14,871 nt of DNA from JBKJTP01 sp046590195 (lineage in GTDB: Bacteria; Bacteroidota; Ignavibacteria; Palsa-1295), in the NCBI GenBank assembly GCA_046590195.1, contig JBKJTP010000042.1, positions 1 to 14,871 of the forward strand, read 5' to 3'. How positions within the stretch are numbered: the stretch's first letter is position 1; every line of letters starts with the position of its first letter. Of this stretch, positions 8,640 through 14,391 are shown one piece after another. The position numbers and the translations under genes were made by a program. Under the pieces are notes generated by a model that had not been told where the DNA came from, did no database searches, and saw only the letters and a program-made list of their open reading frames with translations.

Positions 8640-8717
8640 AAATACAAATCTCCAGTAGGCAAAAATACAAATCTCTCGGGCGCCTCCCTTGACTCGTATT
8701 TTTGCAAGAGAATATTC
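8640..8717. promoter_or_regulatory. Candidate divergent control region with direct and inverted repeats
   Basis: Between the chosen starts at 8620 and 8741, AAATACAAATCTC occurs twice (8640-8652 and 8663-8675). GCAAAAATAC at 8659-8668 is mirrored by GTATTTTTGC at 8696-8705. A weak sigma70-like TTGACT (8689-8694) lies 18 bases before TATTCA (8713-8718), so the right inverted arm would sit inside the promoter spacer, where an operator could be. This is sequence pattern only. Confidence 0.3.
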
Positions 8718-8740
8718 ACTCCGATTTTACGCCATAATAC

Positions 8741-9910
8741 ATGCGCTCACGCAGCAAATATCTTAAGGGAAAAGAGATCAATCCCGCTCCGATGTCCAAG
8801 GGAATGAAGGTCACCGACCTCGTGGACAACTATTTTCAGGCCTATAATGCTGGACGCATCAACGAGGCATGTAATCTTCTGAACGAGAAGATGCTCGAGC
8901 CGGATGTCACGATCGGCCTCTCGATCACTGGTGCCCTCACCCCTGCCGGACTGGGTGGCTCATGCATCGTGCCGCTGATCGAAGCTGGCTTTGTCGACTG
9001 GATCATCTCCACCGGCGCGAATCTTTATCACGACACCCACTTCTCGATAGGGAAAACCTTGCACCGCGGCAAGATCAACTTCGATGATGTGCAACTCCGA
9101 AAGGAAGAGGTCATTCGCATCTATGACATCGTATTCCAGTACGATGTGCTGCTCGATACCGATAGCTTTTTCCGTGAGCTTATTCAAGGCGAGGAATTCC
9201 AGCACTCAATGTCGAGTGCCTCATTCCACAACTTGTGCGGTAAGTATATTCGGAAGCGCGAGAAGCAGCTTGGGATCAAGAATAAGTCGGTGCTCTCCGC
9301 AGCATACGAGCAAGCAGTACCGATCTACACCAGCTCACCGGGCGATAGCTCTATCGGTATGAACATCGCGGCGATGGCACTGCGCGGCAACAAGCTATTG
9401 CTCGATCCGAATCAGGATGTGAATGAGACCGCGGCTATCGTGCTGGGTGCGAAGCGCGGCACCGTGTCGAAGAAGCGCGGTAAGTCGGCAGTCTGGATCC
9501 TGGGTGGCGGATCGCCGAAGAACTTCATGCTGCAGACCGAGCCGCAGATCCAGGAAGTCATGGGCATCGACGAGAAGGGCCACGATTACTTCTTGCAGAT
9601 CACTGATGCGCGTCCGGATACAGGCGGCCTCTCAGGTGCAACGCCTGCTGAGGCTGTAAGCTGGGGAAAGGTCGATCCGGATATGTTGCCAGATACGGTT
9701 GTCGCGTATGTCGATTCAACGATCGCGCTGCCGATCATCACGCAGTATGCACTCTCGAAGCACGCCAAGCGTGAGCCGAAGCGCCTCTGGGATCACATGC
9801 CGAAGCTGATGGAGGGGATTACGTCAGAGTATGCGTCCATCCATTCACCATCGCCAAAGCCGAAGAAGACACCTCGCGCTATCGGGAAGGTGAAGAAGGT
9901 GCAGAAGTAA
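8741..9910 (+). CDS. Deoxyhypusine synthase-like protein
   Basis: The 389-residue product matches the deoxyhypusine synthase fold: ITGALTPAGLGG near 62-73, STGANLYHD (90-98, NAD/spermidine region), YTSSPGDSSIG near 196-206, ILGGGSPKN (253-261), and ARPDTGGLSGATPAEAVSWGK ending in Lys310, the lysine that forms the covalent aminobutyl intermediate in the eukaryotic enzyme. The enzyme moves an aminobutyl group from spermidine; in bacteria, which lack eIF5A, homologues are thought to make homospermidine or related polyamines. A Met at 8792 (MSKGMKV) may be the true start, as the first 17 residues are basic and unlike the family. The last 30 residues are a lysine-rich tail. The 3' end overlaps the convergent DUF2283 gene by 32 bases. 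No second polyamine gene is in the window. Confidence 0.9.
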   Translation: MRSRSKYLKGKEINPAPMSKGMKVTDLVDNYFQAYNAGRINEACNLLNEKMLEPDVTIGLSITGALTPAGLGGSCIVPLIEAGFVDWIISTGANLYHDTHFSIGKTLHRGKINFDDVQLRKEEVIRIYDIVFQYDVLLDTDSFFRELIQGEEFQHSMSSASFHNLCGKYIRKREKQLGIKNKSVLSAAYEQAVPIYTSSPGDSSIGMNIAAMALRGNKLLLDPNQDVNETAAIVLGAKRGTVSKKRGKSAVWILGGGSPKNFMLQTEPQIQEVMGIDEKGHDYFLQITDARPDTGGLSGATPAEAVSWGKVDPDMLPDTVVAYVDSTIALPIITQYALSKHAKREPKRLWDHMPKLMEGITSEYASIHSPSPKPKKTPRAIGKVKKVQK

Positions 9911-10115
9911 AGTGGCTGGCAGGTGGGGCGGTCGTGTAACTGAACGAACTTACATCCGCCCTGCTTGAAGCATGCTCCATCGTGATCGCCACAAGATTGC
10001 CAGCGTCGTCATACTCCGCGAGTGTGTTCTGATCGAGATCTTGCTGCGTTTCAGCATTCCCTTCAGAAAACTCGACGAATAGCGTGTCTGTATCCTGGAA
10101 ATAAGTTACCTTCAT
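9879..10115 (-). CDS. DUF2283-domain protein (antitoxin-like)
   Basis: This 78-residue protein begins MKVTYFQDTDTLFVEF and continues with EYDDAGNLVAITMEHAS, the pattern of DUF2283. That family of small proteins is often encoded next to a small toxin-like partner (DUF4258/BrnT-type) and is regarded as a putative antitoxin. The domain core ends near residue 55. The last 23 residues (SSFSYTTAPPASHF...) are low-complexity and partly encoded antisense to the end of the deoxyhypusine synthase-like gene, so the tail looks like a run-on extension. The start ATG overlaps the stop of the 81-residue gene in ATGA, which implies translational coupling. It is the last gene of the four-gene operon. The family match is good, but the antitoxin role is inferred from context. 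Confidence 0.85.
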   Translation of the reverse strand: MKVTYFQDTDTLFVEFSEGNAETQQDLDQNTLAEYDDAGNLVAITMEHASSRADVSSFSYTTAPPASHFTSAPSSPSR

Positions 10116-10357
10116 GCGTTTGGTAATGTAAAGCTGCGATCGAAGAACGCGTTGTGCACCGTCTCGCCATCTTCAAGTACAACCACGCGCAGCACGCGAT
10201 TGTTTGCTTCCGGGATCATTCGCCATCGCCGAATCCGTCCATCTGATTGGACTTCCGACCACATCGGCTGCGTTAAAGTCATTTCGATCCACTCCTCCCT
10301 TATCCAAATTCGGTCAGGGTATTGCGATCTGACTCGGAAATAGGCGGTTGTTTTCAT
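10112..10357 (-). CDS. Small toxin-like protein paired with DUF2283
   Basis: From the ATG at 10357, which overlaps the previous stop in ATGA, this gives 81 residues. The frame is open to 10435, but the added 26 residues lie inside the upstream gene and are rejected. The protein is basic and compact: a helix with RIWIREEWIEMTLTQPMWSEVQSDGRIRRW, then strands NRVLRVVVLEDGETVHNAFFDRSF. This order of a helix, a P-x-x-x-E-x-Q-x-DGR turn, LRVV-x-LEDG and FxDRxF fits the small DUF4258/BrnT-like proteins that commonly precede DUF2283 genes, many thought to be ribonuclease toxins of RelE-like fold. I cannot prove toxicity, and no catalytic residues are assigned. The four-base overlaps on both sides argue for production in fixed ratio with its neighbours. 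Confidence 0.72.
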   Translation of the reverse strand: MKTTAYFRVRSQYPDRIWIREEWIEMTLTQPMWSEVQSDGRIRRWRMIPEANNRVLRVVVLEDGETVHNAFFDRSFTLPNA

Positions 10358-10752
10358 ACCCTCACCATCTTCTCCACCAATCGCGCCAGCTGCCCTTCGG
10401 CATCGGTGCAGACCCCGGAATGGACTGGCGAGCATTGCACCATTGTGCTTTTGGGTGCGACGATCCAGTTGAAGCGCTCGGATTGAGAAAGCTTGCCGAT
10501 CGGTCCGGCAGCTTCGCCGCCTACGCAGATCTTTGGGATCATGTCGAGGTGCTCGCGGATCATCTCAGTGTCGATGCCAGGATACAGTGCAAGTAATCTC
10601 GCCTCATCGAGATCCACTCGAGCTGCAAGAAATTTCTTCGTACGACAGAAGACCACGGCGCCAACGTTGATAAACTCCTCGCGCTCGACGCGCGGAACAA
10701 CGCGGATGATCGCGTAGTCGAATGACTCGTTCATCGTAGGATCAGTTTGCAT
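10354..10752 (-). CDS. DUF3037-domain protein
   Basis: The 132-residue protein starts MQTDPTMNESFDYAIIRVVPRVEREEFINVGAVVFC, which is the hallmark N-terminus of DUF3037 (FDYAIIRVVP..ERGEFINVGVV). It ends with a segment, FNWIVAPKSTMVQCSPVHSGVCTDAEGQLARLVEKMV, also typical of the family. Biochemical function is unknown. The family is frequently encoded directly after a HipA-like kinase, as here, which suggests the two act together. The start ATG at 10752 overlaps the kinase stop by 11 bases and is preceded by a strong AGGAGG at 10759-10764 with six-base spacing, one of only two clear ribosome binding sites in the window. The stop overlaps the next start in ATGA. Confidence 0.9.
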   Translation of the reverse strand: MQTDPTMNESFDYAIIRVVPRVEREEFINVGAVVFCRTKKFLAARVDLDEARLLALYPGIDTEMIREHLDMIPKICVGGEAAGPIGKLSQSERFNWIVAPKSTMVQCSPVHSGVCTDAEGQLARLVEKMVRV

Positions 10753-11569
10753 TGAGCACCTCCTCGATAAACTGTGCGCTGTTAGCCAGACGAGTCATAA
10801 GGAATTCGGTATATGCTGCTCGAACTGCGCTCGCATCAGTAAATGGACTTTTGTAAACGAGCCAGTCATCCGGTACCACTTCCAACAAGTCTTGCACAAA
10901 CTGATCTGTCAGCACGTCCTTCCCTCTTGCATTGGCAACACGAAATGCGGCTGCCTCTAGCTGAGGCAGCAAGACATGATCCTTGATCATCGGGAATGGC
11001 TTTACAGCCTGTGCTTTGTGATCGCCCCAGTTGTGATGAAAGTAGAGTGCAGCGCCATGATCGATCAACCATAACTGCTTGTGCCACACCAGCATGTTCG
11101 TGTTGCGTGGTGTACGATCGACGTTCGTGAGATACATATCGAGCCACACGATCAACGCTGTGATCTCTGTAGTGAGCACACTCGTCTTCGCACGCGTATC
11201 GGCAACAGGATCGAATGTGATCGAGCCAGGCAGATAATCCATCCCGAGATTCAAGCCTTCGCTAGAGTTGATCAACTCGCGTATTTCAGAGTCAGGCTCG
11301 TTGCGCCCGATCTTCTGATCGAGTTCGACAAAGACAAGCTCAGGCATCCGTAGTCCGACTGCGCGTGCGATCTCGCCACCGATGATCTCAGCGATGAGTG
11401 CCTTCGGGCCTTGACCTGCGCCACGAAATTTCAGGACATAAGTACCCAGTTCATCACCCTCTATAATGGCCGGCAATGAACCACCCTCGCGGAGTGGTGT
11501 GACGTAGCGCGTAGCGGAGACCGTGCGTAGATTCAAATCAGGTGTGAGAGATTGAAGCGATGCTAACAC
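10742..11569 (-). CDS. HipA-like kinase (HipA_2 type)
   Basis: The 275-residue protein resembles the short HipA-like kinase family that lacks the HipA N-terminal subdomain. Visible kinase elements are Lys47 in TYVLKF (beta-3 lysine), a helix with AEIIGGEIARAVGL, the catalytic loop LTNVDRTPRNTNML (Asp151, Arg152, Asn156/Asn158), and the metal-binding Asp170 in WLIDHGAAL, in the place of DFG. By family knowledge HipA phosphorylates glutamyl-tRNA synthetase; targets of this short branch are not established to my knowledge. The start is GTG at 11569; no in-frame ATG gives a complete N-lobe and no Shine-Dalgarno is visible. No HipB-like helix-turn-helix gene lies nearby. It heads a four-gene operon with overlapping junctions, and its stop overlaps the DUF3037 start by 11 bases. 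Confidence 0.87.
   Translation of the reverse strand: MLASLQSLTPDLNLRTVSATRYVTPLREGGSLPAIIEGDELGTYVLKFRGAGQGPKALIAEIIGGEIARAVGLRMPELVFVELDQKIGRNEPDSEIRELINSSEGLNLGMDYLPGSITFDPVADTRAKTSVLTTEITALIVWLDMYLTNVDRTPRNTNMLVWHKQLWLIDHGAALYFHHNWGDHKAQAVKPFPMIKDHVLLPQLEAAAFRVANARGKDVLTDQFVQDLLEVVPDDWLVYKSPFTDASAVRAAYTEFLMTRLANSAQFIEEVLNAN
10759..10764 (-). promoter_or_regulatory. Strong Shine-Dalgarno for DUF3037 gene
   Basis: On the minus strand AGGAGG sits six bases before the ATG at 10752, inside the last codons of the HipA-like gene (Glu-Glu-Val). It fixes the start of the DUF3037 gene and indicates efficient re-initiation after the kinase. Most other genes here have no comparable site. Confidence 0.75.
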
Positions 11570-11967
11570 TACGTAGGTAGTTCTAAGTGCTGAGTCTTAG
11601 AGCCAAGTGTTGAAGGATGAGCGCACTGCTGGTCTTGCACTGCCTTCAAGCAACGGATTAACCAGTGCGTACATATCGCTTAGTGCAAATTGGTACGTTT
11701 GCATACGGCACTGTCCGATTATCGGCCACATAATACTTGCTGAACGTTAGTTCGCGCTATATGCTATATAATATATAGTGTCAGTATATTGATTTTGCGC
11801 ATGGCATAGATGTTAGCTAGCAACTCGACTGCTTGCGGTAACACCCTGTTTGTTCGTTGTCTAGTCTGATTCTCTCCCTTTGTTGAAGGGACGTCTTCCA
11901 AGGCGCTGACGCGGACCTGTTCAAGCGTGTACTATTATTTTCGGTTACTTACTTCCTAAGAAAAACT
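11570..11967. other. 398-base intergenic region between divergent genes
   Basis: No coding sequence is supported here. It holds a single copy of the TAAGTGCTGAGT repeat at 11584-11595 with degraded repeats after it, and a 15-base AT palindrome CTATATAATATATAG at 11764-11778. There is also a small hairpin TCCCTT-TGTTG-AAGGGA at 11875-11891 and a near-match to the -7 element, TATTTTCG, at 11937-11944, 24 bases before the lipoprotein ATG. The middle (11750-11800) is clearly more AT-rich than the surroundings. It should contain promoters for the kinase operon and the lipoprotein, but I cannot fix them. Confidence 0.5.
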
Positions 11968-12852
11968 ATGATGATCCCACGTATGCGGACAGTCTCCGCA
12001 TTCCTCGCTCTCGCGCTTCTCGCGTTCTTTATCTCTTCATGTGCACAGCCGACTGGACCAGCAGCATCCGGTCACAATGGCTTCCGTTCTACGCCGCCGC
12101 CAAGTTCATCCTCAAACTTCAATCTTGCGACACCGGTTTTGAGCGGTTCTCAGACTGGCGCCGGCGAGATCTCTCTGAGCTGGCCAAACGGGCGCACCGA
12201 GGGCTCAATTCTTCCAGGAGGGCAGTACTATCCTATTGACTGGACTGGCGCAAATGTCGCGAATGGCGTCAAGCCCGGTTCAGAGCATACTGAGATCTAT
12301 TGGTTGGTCGATGGTGAGTGGGTACTGTATGGCGAGCATGTTGGTCAGGATCTGACGATCACAGGTCTTGCTGATGACACCTACTCCTTCTACGTCAAGG
12401 AGAAATCAAAGGAAAACGCCACGGGTCAGGGTACTGAGACTTTCCACAGCCAGCCTTCGAATGTGATCGAGGTTGAGGTTTCGACGTGCGAACATCCGTA
12501 CGCAGTTACGACCGCAGAACAACCCAATTGGAACGCCACGCATCAGACGGGCTATGTAGCAAATTCGACGATCATTCGGCAGAAAACGAACAGCAATGCG
12601 AACTCACGCAAGTTCAATTTCCACTTTAACCTCGAGGTGGTCTGCGGCAATTTCTTGGCATCGGGTCACACCGTTACGGTGCAAGTCAATGGCGCTTCTG
12701 TTCACAATGCTAGCGAGAGTTTGCTCGTACCAGGCCGGTATGAGGTAAACGGTGTGACATACCCAAATACTACTGGTGACCACGTCATCACAATCCTTGT
12801 CGACGGCGACGAGATCTATCCTCCTGGTAGCTGGATCTGCCGCGTATTCTAA
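11968..12852 (+). CDS. Secreted lipoprotein with fibronectin III-like domain
   Basis: The 294-residue product opens with a basic stretch and hydrophobic core (FLALALLAFFISSCAQPTG). The lipobox ISSC makes Cys25 the lipidation site, so the mature protein is membrane-anchored in the envelope or at the cell surface. Residues 30-50 form a Ser/Pro-rich linker. About 53-172 look like a fibronectin III/Ig-type domain (ATPVLSGSQTGAGEISLSW ... YSFYVKEKS ... PSNVIEVEV). The C-terminal part (173-294) is beta-rich with three further cysteines (CEHP, VVCGNF, WICRVF), probably a second sandwich domain. I do not recognise its ligand. ATG 11968 is used, though Met2 and Met6 are possible. No Shine-Dalgarno is visible. 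It has its own terminator 25 bases downstream and is likely a single-gene transcript. Confidence 0.85.
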   Translation: MMIPRMRTVSAFLALALLAFFISSCAQPTGPAASGHNGFRSTPPPSSSSNFNLATPVLSGSQTGAGEISLSWPNGRTEGSILPGGQYYPIDWTGANVANGVKPGSEHTEIYWLVDGEWVLYGEHVGQDLTITGLADDTYSFYVKEKSKENATGQGTETFHSQPSNVIEVEVSTCEHPYAVTTAEQPNWNATHQTGYVANSTIIRQKTNSNANSRKFNFHFNLEVVCGNFLASGHTVTVQVNGASVHNASESLLVPGRYEVNGVTYPNTTGDHVITILVDGDEIYPPGSWICRVF

Positions 12853-12877
12853 GCTTCTCACAGAGCTTCTTCCTAAG

Positions 12878-12908
12878 AAATGGCCGGGCTCACTCCCGGC
12901 CATTTTTG
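12878..12908 (+). terminator. Rho-independent terminator after the lipoprotein
   Basis: AAATGGCCGGG (12878-12888) pairs perfectly with CCCGGCCATTT (12895-12905) across a six-base loop, and the T run extends to TTTTTGTT. The stem is GC-rich and lies 25 bases after the stop. A-rich bases on the other side make it weakly bidirectional. Confidence 0.92.
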
Positions 12909-12959
12909 TTTGCGAGGCATAGGTCAGAAGGACCCCCCACCCCGCTTTTTTAGCGAGGC

Positions 12960-13047
12960 GCCAAAAATTAGCGTATTTTAGCCAAAATTAGTCTGTTTTC
13001 CCGCTTGAGTTTTGGAGCATATCTGGCCAGCTCAAGCCTGGTTTTTC
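12960..13047 (+). promoter_or_regulatory. Leader and promoter region of the histone-like gene
   Basis: Two imperfect tandem units start GCCAAAA (12960-12980 and 12981-12999) and are rich in AAAATTAG/TTTT, a possible UP-like or promoter stretch; TATTTTAG at 12974-12981 is one base from TAnnTTTG. After it, GCTTGAG (13003-13009) pairs with CTCAAGC (13031-13037), enclosing the 8-base palindrome CTGGCCAG, and is followed by GTTTTTCTTT. This could be an attenuator-like hairpin in the leader. It is a pattern only. Confidence 0.3.
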
Positions 13048-13069
13048 TTTCCAACCCAACGTTTACTTT

Positions 13070-13076
13070 AGGAGGT
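13070..13076 (+). promoter_or_regulatory. Strong Shine-Dalgarno for the histone-like gene
   Basis: AGGAGGT lies five bases before the ATG at 13082. It is the best ribosome binding site in the window and fits a highly expressed small protein, in contrast to most neighbours, which have none. Confidence 0.88.
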
Positions 13077-13081
13077 ATAGA

Positions 13082-13279
13082 ATGAGCCGTTACACAGAAT
13101 TGCAGGACCTTCTCGCAAGCTTTGACAAGGACTTTGAAAAGTTCTATGACAAGGGCAATAAGTCTGCGGGCACGCGCGTCCGCAAAGCAATGAACGATCT
13201 AAAGCGTCTTGCCCAGGAGATCCGCAAGGAGGTCCAGGACATGAAAACTGATAAGCCGGAGGAGACTCCCGCGCCGTAA
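13082..13279 (+). CDS. Histone H1-like DNA-binding protein (Hc1 type)
   Basis: The 65-residue protein begins MSRYTELQDLLASFDKDFEKFYDKGNKSAGTRVRKAMNDLK (shown in two pieces here: the FDKDFEKFYDKGNK helix and the AGTRVRKAMNDLKRLAQEIRKEVQ helix). This is the pattern of the short histone H1-like/Hc1 family widespread in Bacteroidetes and Chlorobi, in which the GTRVRK segment is the conserved core. These proteins are thought to bind and compact DNA. The length (about 58-66 residues) is usual for the family, and the acidic-proline C-terminus (KPEETPAP) replaces the lysine-rich tail of chlamydial Hc1. The strong AGGAGGT and the terminator directly after the stop indicate a highly expressed single-gene transcript. 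Confidence 0.92.
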   Translation: MSRYTELQDLLASFDKDFEKFYDKGNKSAGTRVRKAMNDLKRLAQEIRKEVQDMKTDKPEETPAP

Positions 13280-13300
13280 GTTGACGTATTTCGTGGAAAG

Positions 13301-13335
13301 AAAGCAGAGCCCGCGATGCGGTCTCTGCTTTTTTC
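13301..13335 (+). terminator. Rho-independent terminator after the histone-like gene
   Basis: AAAGCAGAGCCCGC (13301-13314) pairs with GCGGTCTCTGCTTT across a short loop with one mismatch, followed by six or more T residues. It lies 22 bases after the stop codon. Confidence 0.9.
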
Positions 13336-13354
13336 GATTCTGGAATTTGCTCAA

Positions 13355-13390
13355 CAAAAAACCCTCGTATTGTGGAAACAACAGAGGGTT
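13355..13390 (-). terminator. Rho-independent terminator facing the surE-ftsX transcript
   Basis: On the minus strand AACCCTC (13384-13390) pairs with GAGGGTT (13360-13366), with a further TGTT/AACA-type pairing inside, followed by TTTTTTGTTG. It lies about 130 bases beyond the ftsX stop and faces the histone-gene terminator, so the two transcripts are closed off against each other. The 128 bases between it and ftsX show nothing else. Confidence 0.72.
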
Positions 13391-13518
13391 CGCATGCAAG
13401 TCGTAACTCAACTTCTCTCCTGTAGGAAGATAAAGGGCTCGGCTTCAGCAGTGTTAATTAAGTGGAAAGGTAAATATTAGATTCCGCAAGGGGAATAATA
13501 TTCCTGTACCGAAAAACA

Positions 13519-14382
13519 TTAGATGCGCTTATGGCCGAATACGATCGATAATCCACTGCCAAGTGCACCCAACACTGCGCTGATAACAAGGAGTGCGAGT
13601 GTGGCCAGCAGATCGGCATCTCGAGGTAGATCACTGATGCCCGAAGGCAACAGCGTGCGCAACGCCAACTCATCTAATGCAAGCAGCACGATCGAAGCGA
13701 TCATGCCACCGATCAGCCCGGCAAGCAATCCTTCTAGGATGAATGGTCCACTGACCTTCCATCGTGATGCGCCGAGCAATCGCATGACGTTGAGCGCCTG
13801 GTTGCGGATCTCGACAGTAAGGCGGGTGGCTACCGCGACCACAACCAGAATGACAAGCACCATCAATGCGCCGAGCCAGGTCGTGAGCTTATTGAGCAGC
13901 GCCGATTTCTCGGAGAGGCTCTTCCCGAGTTCTTGATCTGCGAGAACTTCCGTAACTCCCTCTATGGCTTTGAGGGCAGTTACTTTCTTCGCAAGATTTG
14001 CGATAGTTGGTTGCTCGATCTTGAGGCTAGCACCAGCGGGAAGCGGATTATCGCCTAAGACCGATCGAACATCCTGACCTGTCCCTGATTCGTACTCTTT
14101 CAGCGCTTCTTCTTTAGTGATAAAGCGTGATGCAGCGATGTCTCCCCCGTTCGCGATCTGTTCATCATACACGAGTTGCGCCTGCTCGTTCGATAGTGTT
14201 TGATCGAAGTAGACATCGATCGAGATCGAGCGCTCGACTTCTTCGAGGCTTCGGTGTGCAGAGTACGCGACGTACGCAAATACGGCCGTTAGTCCTACAC
14301 CAACACCTATTGTCAACGCGATCAGAACCATGCTGATCGGTGATCGCCGTATGGATCGGAGACATTCTCTTAAGATGAACAT
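13519..14382 (-). CDS. ftsX: Cell division protein FtsX
   Basis: The 287-residue protein has the FtsX architecture: a short cytoplasmic N-terminus (ILRECLRSIRRSP), TM1 at about 17-40, a periplasmic domain (about 41-165, with SISIDVYFD and ITKEEALKEY), then TM2 about 169-188, TM3 about 213-238 and TM4 about 258-282. The cytoplasmic loop after TM2 carries NQALNVMRLLGAS, typical of FtsX. FtsX with the ATPase FtsE forms an ABC-type complex at the divisome that controls peptidoglycan hydrolases through its periplasmic loop. ftsE is not next to it here. The gene begins nine bases after the surE stop on the same strand, so they probably share a transcript. No Shine-Dalgarno is evident. Other permease-like ABC subunits are less likely given length and motif. 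Confidence 0.94.
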   Translation of the reverse strand: MFILRECLRSIRRSPISMVLIALTIGVGVGLTAVFAYVAYSAHRSLEEVERSISIDVYFDQTLSNEQAQLVYDEQIANGGDIAASRFITKEEALKEYESGTGQDVRSVLGDNPLPAGASLKIEQPTIANLAKKVTALKAIEGVTEVLADQELGKSLSEKSALLNKLTTWLGALMVLVILVVVAVATRLTVEIRNQALNVMRLLGASRWKVSGPFILEGLLAGLIGGMIASIVLLALDELALRTLLPSGISDLPRDADLLATLALLVISAVLGALGSGLSIVFGHKRI

Positions 14383-14391
14383 ACAATGATC

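Noticed and set aside
8621..8719. GTG-initiated 33-residue extension of the TerB-like protein.
   Set aside because: It covers direct and inverted repeats and would leave 21 bases for two divergent promoters; the choice is not certain.
10358..10435. A 26-residue N-terminal extension of the small toxin-like protein.
   Set aside because: It overlaps the end of the DUF3037 gene; the ATG at 10357 makes a standard ATGA junction and starts at the conserved part.
12922..12960. C-rich stretch with small hairpins (GGTC-GACC, CGCTTTTTTAGCG) considered as a small RNA.
   Set aside because: The stems are four to five base pairs, there is no promoter or terminator pairing, and a terminator lies just upstream.
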